This document shows, piece after piece, positions 42,632 to 50,518 of a stretch of DNA of 64,000 bases. A program made the position numbers and the translations under genes. The DNA is from CALCZU01 sp964396165 (lineage in GTDB: Bacteria > Bdellovibrionota > FAC87 > UBA2466), in NCBI GenBank assembly GCA_964396165.1, contig CAYNEF010000008.1, positions 21,747 to 85,746 on the forward strand, read 5' to 3'. The notes under the pieces are model-generated. The model had not been told where the DNA came from, ran no database searches, and saw only the letters and a list, made by a program, of their open reading frames with translations. Numbering within the stretch: position 1 is the first letter of the stretch; each line of letters begins with the position of its first letter.

Positions 42632-43662
42632 TCGGGCTCTCCTTCTTTCACAGGTTTAAACTGGATAGTAGATGTGTAAGGGGTATCGCTTGAAACTATG
42701 TAACGGGAAGTCGTAGTGAGTTCCTGCTCTGTTAAGTATTTTGGCACCCCTGTCGTAGAATCGAGCAATTGTTCCAGCATTTTTGTCCATAACGAGATTT
42801 CCACGTTGTTATAGTTTGTGGTCTTCCAGAAGCGTTCCGCCACCACACCTGCAATCATGAAATTGCGAGTGAGATTAAAGGGCTCTTTTTCTGTTAAAAA
42901 AGAAGCGCGATTGTCTTGCAGATTGTTGCTCAATTCTTTCGCAAGAGTGAGTGGAATAATCTGCGCAAATACGGGAACATTTTTTTCTATTCCTTGAGTG
43001 ACAAGTGTGAGTTGCAAATCTTCATGCACGAGATCACACAGAAAATCGAGTTGTGAAAATTCTCTACTTACCGATCCCCAGGCAAGTGTATTTGAATTGA
43101 AAAGCGATTCCACTTGTTTTGTCAAAAGCGTATCTTCCCCGAGAAGCGCATAAATAGAGGTGCTCCTGGGTTGGATAGCAACTTTGAGACTCGTGTACTC
43201 AAGGGGATTTGCGATTTTTACACTTGTCAGTTCCAGCGATTGCAGTTTTGCAGCACGGATAATTTCCTTTTTAAGCCATGTCGAACTTACAAAATCCGGA
43301 AACTTGAATTCTACTTTACCTGTCGACATTGCTCGTATCTGGTTTCGCAACTGTCTTTTCATGTTTTCAGGAAGATGAGAGTTTACGAGTTTCTCTGATT
43401 TCTCTCTGACTTGCGAACAAGACTCTAAAGAGAGATCTTTTATCCCGAAGGGTGAGGCAAGAAGTTTTGTGTCGAATTCCGCCATCCCAATCGTAGGGTA
43501 TTTAGTTATTTTTGCATCTCCCGTTTCTGTGACGACGGCTTCCATTTCTCCAAAGGGGCTTTGGAGTTTAAGGGAAACCCCCTCTGCACCGGCATGGAGT
43601 CCGGTGCAGAGAAAGTTCACAAGAACGAGAACACCAAAAGCATTTGTTCTCATTGCTTTCAT
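42628..43662 (-). CDS. Exported protein of unknown function (operon gene 2)
   Basis: A 344-aa secreted protein (signal 'FGVLVLVNFLCTGLHAGA'). It shares with the lipoprotein of operon gene 4 the ordered landmarks 'GDAKITKYP', 'LESCSQVREK', 'IANPLEYTSLKV' and 'QLDFLCDLVHEDLQL', indicating an ancient duplication; it is about 80 residues longer at the C-terminus. Starts on the last base of gene 1 and is coupled to gene 3. A GC-rich hairpin lies in its signal-peptide codons. Confidence 0.67.
   Translation of the reverse strand: MKAMRTNAFGVLVLVNFLCTGLHAGAEGVSLKLQSPFGEMEAVVTETGDAKITKYPTIGMAEFDTKLLASPFGIKDLSLESCSQVREKSEKLVNSHLPENMKRQLRNQIRAMSTGKVEFKFPDFVSSTWLKKEIIRAAKLQSLELTSVKIANPLEYTSLKVAIQPRSTSIYALLGEDTLLTKQVESLFNSNTLAWGSVSREFSQLDFLCDLVHEDLQLTLVTQGIEKNVPVFAQIIPLTLAKELSNNLQDNRASFLTEKEPFNLTRNFMIAGVVAERFWKTTNYNNVEISLWTKMLEQLLDSTTGVPKYLTEQELTTTSRYIVSSDTPYTSTIQFKPVKEGEPE
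43582..43611. repeat. 11-bp hairpin within signal-peptide codons
   Basis: CTCTGCACCGG (43582-43592) and CCGGTGCAGAG (43601-43611) form a perfect GC-rich stem with an 8-nt loop inside operon gene 2, about 50-80 nt after its start codon. It would be stable in the mRNA and might set expression relative to gene 1; no T-tract follows. Confidence 0.5.
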
Positions 43663-45413
43663 TATTGTCTCGCTCCTTCTGGGAACTGCGGATTTGCGAG
43701 TCCGAATGTTAATGTTTGCGTTCGATCAACTATACGAACACCGCGAACCGCATCCGTTACCCAAACATTGTTGTGCCTTTTGAAGTCAGAGATTGCCGAT
43801 TTTCTTCCGAAGATGGAGTCAAGCACTCCAAAAACAAGGGAGCCTGCCTGGCAGTACCACATCGGGCAATAACGAAGAGAGGCAGAGATTGCTCCTGCGC
43901 CGCTTTGTCCCCCCACAGGTGGGAGAGCAGGCGCTGTGCCAGCATTTAACATTGCAACTCTTTTTAGGGCCTGATCTGCAAGTTCTGCTTTGACTGTCTT
44001 TTTCAGTTCCTCTTGTTCTTCCGGCGTGTATTGAAATTCCGAAGACTCAGCATCAAACTTGATGTTGAACCAGGTGTTGCTGTTGTTGTTTTCGATGATG
44101 GAATGTACGGTAGAGGTGGAAAAAAATCCGCCTTTTTGTACATATTCCTCGAAACGACTCATCATTTCGGCGAGCTGGTAGCTTGCCGTGTATCCTCGGT
44201 GCGCTGCAAGTTCGTAAGTGTACGATGCATTTAAAACCATGTGTGCTGTGATTTGATCGAAATTCACATCACGTGGTTTCGCATTCGGGCCTTCGAACAA
44301 TCCGCAAGAGCCTGCAAGAGAAAGAACGATTTGTCCTTTCAAGCCCTGCACGCTTGCATTCATCAAGCTGGCATTCGGTGCGGAGGGAGTCGATTTACCG
44401 ACGGGAACCGTTTCTCCTGTTGCTTCAGGTGTGCTTTTTACATCTGAGTAACCGGGGATGACAGCACTTAAGACCGCAGGGATTTGCGGTGCTAAGGTTC
44501 TATCGCCGCTTGCTTTCAACGTGCCCCATAGGCTTCCTTGTTTGACGGGGATTTGTTGAAAGGCAATACCGAGATCTTTGTTTAAACTCTGGTATTCGGA
44601 TATCAGATTAGCCCAACCTGTTTCATACACAATCGCACCTGTGGCACCTTCGTAGGCCGCATAGGTTGCGTAGATTTGCGTTACCTGATTGTTTAACTCT
44701 GCAATGCTGTTTGAGAGATCGACAAGAGGTTGCAAGGCATCTTGATAGCGTTTGCTTTGTGCGGCTAACTTTCTCGTAGCTTCATCCTGTTCGTACTCTG
44801 CAAGATCCAAGGCACGGCGTGCTTGTTTGTATTCGACCAAACGGTGGCGCACGTAACTTTTATCGGTTGCATTTTTTTCACTTAAAGTGGCTTCGCATTT
44901 GTCAGGAGCCGTCGGATTTTGTGCGACGCAATCGTCGTACTCGAGGGCGGCCTTTCTTTTTGCGGCTTCCAGATTTTGTGATTCTGTTTCTTCTTGAGTA
45001 AAGACGCTTTTCGCCTTGTTATAGGCAGCTTCTTTTGTTGCAAGTAATTCACGCAATTCTGTTTGTCTTCTCTCAATCGGTTTTGCATCTTGAATGAGTG
45101 TGTCGACTTTTTCAGCGAGCGTGAAAAGGGACTTCATATATTTTTCGGCAATGTTACCGGATTGGGACATGGCTCTGCAAAATTGCAGATTCATGCTGGG
45201 AGCAAGTGCTTCCAGGCGCATGGTTCCCAGTGCCGGAGGAAGTACGTAAGCGGTACGGCAGTTTTCTTCAAAACTGACACCTGTTCCGTTCTTCGGATTT
45301 TTAACATCGATGCCGCATTTGGTACTGAGTTGCGGCCCAGAATAACTGGAGAAAGAAAAACTGACTGCCGACAGTAGCAGAGTTTTTTTCATCCATTGGT
45401 TAGTAAGTGACAT
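43662..45413 (-). CDS. Large exported coiled-coil protein (operon gene 1)
   Basis: A 583-aa secreted protein, first of the five-gene operon. The ATG at 45413 is supported by AAAGGA upstream; the signal peptide is 'KKTLLLSAVSFSFSSYSG'. Residues ~80-260 form long charged helices, probably a coiled coil ('ATKEAAYNKAKSVFTQEETE', 'RRALDLAEYEQDEATRKLAA'). The C-terminal part includes 'SLRYCPMWYCQAGSLVFG' with CPMWYC, a pattern I cannot match to a known enzyme. Three or more other Cys suggest disulfides. Unknown function. Confidence 0.68.
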   Translation of the reverse strand: MSLTNQWMKKTLLLSAVSFSFSSYSGPQLSTKCGIDVKNPKNGTGVSFEENCRTAYVLPPALGTMRLEALAPSMNLQFCRAMSQSGNIAEKYMKSLFTLAEKVDTLIQDAKPIERRQTELRELLATKEAAYNKAKSVFTQEETESQNLEAAKRKAALEYDDCVAQNPTAPDKCEATLSEKNATDKSYVRHRLVEYKQARRALDLAEYEQDEATRKLAAQSKRYQDALQPLVDLSNSIAELNNQVTQIYATYAAYEGATGAIVYETGWANLISEYQSLNKDLGIAFQQIPVKQGSLWGTLKASGDRTLAPQIPAVLSAVIPGYSDVKSTPEATGETVPVGKSTPSAPNASLMNASVQGLKGQIVLSLAGSCGLFEGPNAKPRDVNFDQITAHMVLNASYTYELAAHRGYTASYQLAEMMSRFEEYVQKGGFFSTSTVHSIIENNNSNTWFNIKFDAESSEFQYTPEEQEELKKTVKAELADQALKRVAMLNAGTAPALPPVGGQSGAGAISASLRYCPMWYCQAGSLVFGVLDSIFGRKSAISDFKRHNNVWVTDAVRGVRIVDRTQTLTFGLANPQFPEGARQ

Positions 45414-45661
45414 GGGATTCCTTTCAAAGAATTTAGTCAACCGAACGCATTGTTTGTTTTTTGAATAGAGCAAAGGCAGTGCCAACAAACGGCACATTTA
45501 TTTTTGTGATCGCAGGCGTGGAATGTGGAATTTAATTGGACAACGAATATGAATTTTCGTTTCTATGCGAAAGTTCGCAAAAAATGCAGGGTTGATGGAG
45601 GATGTGATTTGATGCGTTAAAATAGTATGGAGTTTATCGAAGAGTGAAGTAGCTTTGCGCG
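45414..45661. other. Intergenic region upstream of the exported-protein operon
   Basis: About 250 bp between the zinc-ribbon gene and operon gene 1. It holds a small hairpin GTGCC-N7-GGCAC near 45480 and, near 45565, CGAAAGTTCGCAAAAA, the inverse of a sequence at 8380-8395. No gene seen; the operon promoter is presumably here but I could not identify it with confidence. Confidence 0.4.
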
Positions 45662-45970
45662 TTACAGGTTTCGAAACAAAGCTTTGAAAGCTTCTTTCGC
45701 TTTTTCTGCTTCAGACGCAACTTCAGCACTGACTACCTGCTGTTTCGTGGAATATTTGTGATTGGTGAATTCAAAGTAGGGACAAGTGTTCTGACCGGCA
45801 CGATCGCGTACCCAAGGGCTCTCTGGCTCTTTGCACTGGGTGGATTGGGATTCATCGTAGTGGGTGCAATTTTTACAGCAGTGCAAGTCACTGTTGCAGG
45901 AGGGACATAAACGGTTCTTTTTTTGTACTTCTGCGGAAAGTTCCTGCTGACAATAATAGCATTGCCACAT
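45662..45970 (-). CDS. Zinc-ribbon/Cys-rich small protein
   Basis: A 102-aa protein with a 'WQCYYCQ' and 'CPSCNSDLHCCKNCTHY' pair of CxxC knuckles followed by 'QSTQCKEPESPWVRDRAGQN' and 'CPYF'. I recall the CKNC-x-x-Y-D...C-x-E-P...C-x-Y-F pattern from a conserved family of unknown function in deltaproteobacteria. The C-terminus is a plain helix. Probably zinc-binding and cytoplasmic. Confidence 0.75.
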   Translation of the reverse strand: MWQCYYCQQELSAEVQKKNRLCPSCNSDLHCCKNCTHYDESQSTQCKEPESPWVRDRAGQNTCPYFEFTNHKYSTKQQVVSAEVASEAEKAKEAFKALFRNL

Positions 45971-46084
45971 CGTTTTTTTTCCTTTGGTAGAAGTGAATCG
46001 TTTAGTGAAAGACCGCTCTCTTAAGTAAAGATTATTACATTTTTAAAATTTTTTGGAAGGCCTAAACTACAGGTGAGGTGTGTC

Positions 46085-46141
46085 ATGAGAAGAAAAGTTG
46101 AGTTATGCATTCTAGATGTCTATGATAACTTCTCGATTTGA
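46085..46141 (+). CDS. Possible 18-codon leader ORF upstream of fadI
   Basis: A short ORF (ATG 46085 to TGA 46141) has a good GGTGAGG ribosome site and ends 21 bp before the thiolase start. It might be a leader peptide for the beta-oxidation operon, but such short ORFs arise by chance. Confidence 0.2.
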   Translation: MRRKVELCILDVYDNFSI

Positions 46142-46162
46142 AAGACATTGTGAGGATGACTT

Positions 46163-47476
46163 ATGAAGGCATGGTTAGCAAAAGATCAAAAAAATAAAGT
46201 TGCTGTTGTTGCGGGAGTTCGTACTCCATTCGCAAAGTCAGGAACAAAACTACAACATTGCTCTGCAGTGCACTTGGGAGTTGGTGTTGCACGCGAGGCT
46301 TTGGCAAAGTCTGAAGTCGCGGTGGAAAGTGTCGATGAAATAGTTTTTGGGAATGCGGGCACACCTGTGGATGCCGCAAATATCTCCAGAGTCATCGCAC
46401 TGAGAAGCGGTTTTCCGCAAAGCACACCGGCCTATACGGTGCATCGAAATTGTGCTTCTGCCATGGAAGCGATTTCTCAAGGCTGTTTAAAAATTGGCAC
46501 GGGGCTTACAGAAACCATGCTTGTGGGCGGAACCGAAAGCATGAGCAATATGCCACTCATCTACGGTGATGAGATGAAAGATCTCTTTGCTTCTTTGAAT
46601 TTTGCAAAAACTCCGATGGAAAAAGTGGAGAAGCTCACCCATTTCAGACCTCAGTGGTTAAAACCAATTATTGCCATTATGGAAGGGCTGACAGATCCCA
46701 TATCGGGATTGAACATGGGACAGACCGCAGAAATTTTGGCGCGCGATTTTAAAATTACACGCAAAGAGCAAGACGAATTTGCAGTGATGAGTCATGCGCG
46801 TACGGTGAAAGCCCAAAAAGACGGAAAGTTTAACGATGAAATTTTCCCTGTATCGATTGAACCTTCGTATGATGAAATGCTGACGCAAGACTTTGGGCCC
46901 AGAGACGGCCAATCGATGGAAGCGCTTGGCAAACTGCGTCCGTTTTTCGATAGAGAAAATGGAACTGTCACGGCGGGTAATGCCTGTCCTATAACAGATG
47001 GTGCTGTAGCACTTATGCTGATGAACTACGATAAGGCGAAGGCTGAGGGTAGGGAAATCATGGGGACGATCAGCGCACATGCTTTTACTGGGTGTGAACC
47101 CAAACGCATGGGCATGGGCCCGATATATTCCAGTCATAAAGTCATGGAAGGTCTGGGAATGACTTTAAAAGACTTTGACCTCGTAGAACTAAACGAAGCT
47201 TTTGCGGCGCAGGTGATTGCAAACCAAAGAGCCTTTGCATCAAAAAAATATTGTGAAGAAAAATTGGGCAGAAGCGAAGCATTGGGAGAATTATCTCTGG
47301 ATAAACTCAATGTGAATGGCGGAGCAATTGCGCTGGGGCACCCTGTGGGAGCTACGGGTGCGAGACTAGTGCTGACGCTTTTACTTGAAATGAAGCGTCG
47401 TAATGCGAAACGAGGGCTAGCTACACTTTGTATCGGTGGCGGGCAGGGCGGCGCATTTGTGTTGGAAAGAGAGTAA
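46163..47476 (+). CDS. fadI: Acetyl-CoA C-acyltransferase (FadI-like thiolase)
   Basis: Thiolase of 437 aa, cleaving 3-ketoacyl-CoA to acetyl-CoA and a shortened acyl-CoA. The nucleophilic Cys is in 'TVHRNCASAMEAISQGCLKI', followed by 'LVGGTESMSNMPL', 'NVNGGAIALGHPVGATGARL' and the second active-site Cys in 'LATLCIGGGQGGAF'. The length and the insert after residue ~130 fit the FadI (trifunctional) type rather than short AtoB. Strong GAGGATG ribosome site. Followed 11 bp later by the fadJ-like gene. Confidence 0.93.
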   Translation: MKAWLAKDQKNKVAVVAGVRTPFAKSGTKLQHCSAVHLGVGVAREALAKSEVAVESVDEIVFGNAGTPVDAANISRVIALRSGFPQSTPAYTVHRNCASAMEAISQGCLKIGTGLTETMLVGGTESMSNMPLIYGDEMKDLFASLNFAKTPMEKVEKLTHFRPQWLKPIIAIMEGLTDPISGLNMGQTAEILARDFKITRKEQDEFAVMSHARTVKAQKDGKFNDEIFPVSIEPSYDEMLTQDFGPRDGQSMEALGKLRPFFDRENGTVTAGNACPITDGAVALMLMNYDKAKAEGREIMGTISAHAFTGCEPKRMGMGPIYSSHKVMEGLGMTLKDFDLVELNEAFAAQVIANQRAFASKKYCEEKLGRSEALGELSLDKLNVNGGAIALGHPVGATGARLVLTLLLEMKRRNAKRGLATLCIGGGQGGAFVLERE

Positions 47477-47487
47477 GGAAAATGGAA

Positions 47488-49683
47488 ATGACAAAAGAAA
47501 ATTTTAAAACAGAAGTAGAACGCTTTAGAAAATCCTTTAAAGAAGAAGCAATCCAGCTGGCTGAAAAATCCATCACGCTAGAAAAACGCGGCAATGTCGC
47601 GCTTCTCGTATTCGATCAGTACCAGGAAAAGGCAAACAAGCTTTCTGGCGCGAATATGCTCCGGATTTTTGAATTGCTCATGAAAGTCGAAGACGACAAA
47701 AACTACAAGGCACTTGTCGCAATCAGTAGAAAACCGACTATCTTTATAGCGGGCGCGGACATTGGAGAAATTAGAATGTTCGGCAAAGAAGGAAGTGCGA
47801 CTGAGAATTTGATGAAGTTGCAGGCGGTGTTTACTTTCCTTGATTATCTTTCCATCCCCACGATTGCGGCAATCCATGGCGCATGCATGGGCGGGGGAAC
47901 AGAGTTTTCTCTTTCTTGCGATTACAGAATGTGTACCGACGATCCGGCAACAAAAATTGCCTTACCGGAAGTGATGCTTGGCTTAATCCCGGGATGGGGT
48001 GGAACACAGCGCTTGCCGAAACTGGTCGGCTTAGAAAAAGCACTCGACATGATTTTAACGGGTAAAAATATCGATGCCCGAAAAGCCAAAAAAATGGGTC
48101 TAGTCGATAAAGTAGTGCCTGTTGAATACCTGGAAGAACGCGCCTTGAAATGGGCAGAAGAATTGGCTGAAGGAAAAGGAAAGCCGATCCCAAAGAAGAA
48201 AGAATTGAAAGAAACCCTTCTTGAAAATTTGCCTGGAGGCAAATGGGTCGTAATTGATCAGGCAAGAAAAATGGTATTGGCAAAAACCAATGGCAATTAC
48301 CCGGCTCCTCTTTCTGCGTTGGAAGTAGTGAAGAAAACTTTCGGTGGGGACTTGGAAAAAGGTCTTAAGGTAGAAGCCGAAGCCTTTATCGAGCTTGTTA
48401 CTACACCTGAATCCAAAAACCTTATTGAGGTTTTTTATCTCACCGAACGTGTGAAAAAAGACAAAGGTACGGACACGAACGCAAAAGCACAGGATGTAAA
48501 ACGTGCGGGTGTACTAGGTGCCGGTGTGATGGGCGGAGGCATTGCGCAGTTATTTGCAGCAAAAGACATCCGTGTTCGCATGAAAGACATTCAGTGGGAT
48601 GCGATTGCAAAAGGTTACAAGGCGGCTGAAAAAGTATTCCATAAAAAGCTAGAGCGTAAACGCATGACACGCTTTGAGCTCGAAAATGCGATGGAACGCA
48701 TCGAAGGCACAACGAACTTCAGTGGATTCAAGCAGTTGGATCTAGTTGTGGAGGCAGTGGTTGAGAATATGGATGTGAAAAAGAAAGTGCTTGCAGAAGT
48801 AGACGCGCTGACAAAACCAGAGTGTGTGCTTGCGACCAATACGTCCTCACTTTCTGTCACTGAAATGGCTAAAGCGACAAAAAATCCGAAGCGCGTTGTG
48901 GGAATGCACTTTTTTAATCCCGTCGATAAAATGCCGCTTGTGGAAGTCATTCGCGGTAAAGAAAGTTCTGATGAAGCAGTGGCAACGGTTTTTTCTCTTT
49001 CGAAAAAATTGGGCAAAACGCCTATTGTCGTGAAAGACTCTCCAGGCTTTGTCGTTAACCGCATTTTATGTCCTTATTTGAACGAAGCAGCACATCTGAT
49101 GACGGAAGGTGTTCCTGTATTAAGATTGGATGAAATCGCCGAAAAATTTGGAATGCCGATGGGCCCTTGTGCATTACTTGATGAAGTGGGGCTCGACGTT
49201 GCTGCCAAAGTGTCAAAAGTTCTTTATGGAGCATTTGGAGAGAGATTAAAACCGCCTGCAGTGATCAATGTGATCGGTGATACCGGGCGCCTCGGCAAGA
49301 AATCCGGCAGTGGGATCTACGTTTACGAAAAAGGAAAGAGAAAGGAAGATCCAACGCTTTTTGAAACCCTAAAAATCAAAAAAGGGGGATCTGATCTCAC
49401 GGACGAAACGATTATCAAACGCCTTATTTATTTGATGGTGAACGAAGCGGCTCGCTGTATGGAGGAAGGCATCGTACGCGATGCGGCTGACATTGATATC
49501 GGGATGATCTTTGGTACTGGGTTTGCACCTTTTAGAGGAGGCCTTTGCCGGTACGCCGATTCAGTAGGAGCAGAAAGTATCGTTGCTGATCTAGAAGTAT
49601 TGTCGAAGAAATTCGGAGATAGATTTGCTCCCTGCCAATACTTGCAACAGATGGCTGTGAACAAAAAGAAGTTTTTTAATTGA
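47488..49683 (+). CDS. fadJ: Trifunctional fatty oxidation subunit FadJ-like
   Basis: A 731-aa enzyme with an N-terminal enoyl-CoA hydratase and a C-terminal 3-hydroxyacyl-CoA dehydrogenase. Hydratase: 'FIAGADIGEIRMFG' and 'GACMGGGTEFSLSCDYRM', 'ALPEVMLGLIPGWGGTQRLP' with both catalytic Glu. Dehydrogenase: NAD site 'GVLGAGVMGGGIAQLFAA', 'NTSSLSVTEMA', catalytic His in 'VGMHFFNPVDKMPLVEVI' and 'DSPGFVVNRIL'. ATG 47488 gives the better spacing from AGGA; an ATG at 47482 is also possible. Partner of the thiolase upstream. Confidence 0.94.
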   Translation: MTKENFKTEVERFRKSFKEEAIQLAEKSITLEKRGNVALLVFDQYQEKANKLSGANMLRIFELLMKVEDDKNYKALVAISRKPTIFIAGADIGEIRMFGKEGSATENLMKLQAVFTFLDYLSIPTIAAIHGACMGGGTEFSLSCDYRMCTDDPATKIALPEVMLGLIPGWGGTQRLPKLVGLEKALDMILTGKNIDARKAKKMGLVDKVVPVEYLEERALKWAEELAEGKGKPIPKKKELKETLLENLPGGKWVVIDQARKMVLAKTNGNYPAPLSALEVVKKTFGGDLEKGLKVEAEAFIELVTTPESKNLIEVFYLTERVKKDKGTDTNAKAQDVKRAGVLGAGVMGGGIAQLFAAKDIRVRMKDIQWDAIAKGYKAAEKVFHKKLERKRMTRFELENAMERIEGTTNFSGFKQLDLVVEAVVENMDVKKKVLAEVDALTKPECVLATNTSSLSVTEMAKATKNPKRVVGMHFFNPVDKMPLVEVIRGKESSDEAVATVFSLSKKLGKTPIVVKDSPGFVVNRILCPYLNEAAHLMTEGVPVLRLDEIAEKFGMPMGPCALLDEVGLDVAAKVSKVLYGAFGERLKPPAVINVIGDTGRLGKKSGSGIYVYEKGKRKEDPTLFETLKIKKGGSDLTDETIIKRLIYLMVNEAARCMEEGIVRDAADIDIGMIFGTGFAPFRGGLCRYADSVGAESIVADLEVLSKKFGDRFAPCQYLQQMAVNKKKFFN

Positions 49684-49693
49684 AATGTTAGAG

Positions 49694-50383
49694 TTAATTA
49701 GATCGAATCTTTTTTAACTGTAAAAGTTGTTCAGCGCGGAAAAGGCGCTTGATGATAATCAGTGCGCATGCAGAAGCGAGAAGGCTAAATACGAGATTTA
49801 GCATGTTGTACACGCTGATGTACTTGCTGCGTGCAGCACTTTTAAAGATCAAAATTCCATTGATGTTCTCGATCATCTTTTTTGTGGTATCGTGATACAG
49901 GCTTAAGTCTTTTGCTTTTTCTGATGCAATTTCCCTGTCAGATTTTGGCTTTGCCCCTTTTTCTGCCACCTTTTTGCTAAGGTTTTTATCTGTCAAATAG
50001 TACGCAAAAGTACTTTGACTTAAATTTTCAATCTGCAAAGCAAAACGGACATACTCAGGTTCGCGCACGAAAGATTTGAGCTGTTTGCCTAAGTCGTCTC
50101 TACGTTTTGAGAGAGCTGCCAAAGTTTGTTTGGTGGCTTCTGTCTTATTTTGTGTCAGTTGAGGTTTTAAAATTTCAAGTTGGTTGTGTACATTATCCAG
50201 ATCCAAAACATAGCGTTTTAAATCATTGAAGTACGAAAGCTCTTTTACATATTCTTTTGCTTTGTTCTCAGTCAGGTAACTTAGGCCAACGCAAGAGAGG
50301 ATAGAACCCAAAAAAAGACTCAAGAGGATGAGTCTGGGCACTTTCATATTAGCTACTTTCATTTCCATTATTTTCGTTTCCAT
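49694..50383 (-). CDS. Membrane protein with 4-helix-bundle sensor-like domain
   Basis: About 229 aa; one TM helix near the N-terminus, roughly 130 residues of predicted periplasmic helices ('KEYVKELSYFNDLKRYVLDL', 'KMIENINGILIFKSAARSKY'), then a second TM ('MLNLVFSLLASACALIII') and a short basic tail. This is the layout of a 4HB chemoreceptor input domain without an output module. The start is ambiguous among several ATGs. It lies 94 bp downstream of the RND pump gene on the same strand. Confidence 0.55.
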   Translation of the reverse strand: METKIMEMKVANMKVPRLILLSLFLGSILSCVGLSYLTENKAKEYVKELSYFNDLKRYVLDLDNVHNQLEILKPQLTQNKTEATKQTLAALSKRRDDLGKQLKSFVREPEYVRFALQIENLSQSTFAYYLTDKNLSKKVAEKGAKPKSDREIASEKAKDLSLYHDTTKKMIENINGILIFKSAARSKYISVYNMLNLVFSLLASACALIIIKRLFRAEQLLQLKKIRSN

Positions 50384-50518
50384 GAATAGAATATCGGCAA
50401 ATATAGAAGAAAAATTTAAGGGCAAATGGAATGGAATTTACTTAAATTTGCACTGGTAAAATAACATTAAAATTCAATTAGTTACACGATTAAATTAAAG
50501 GCGTGAGTGAAGGTTTTA

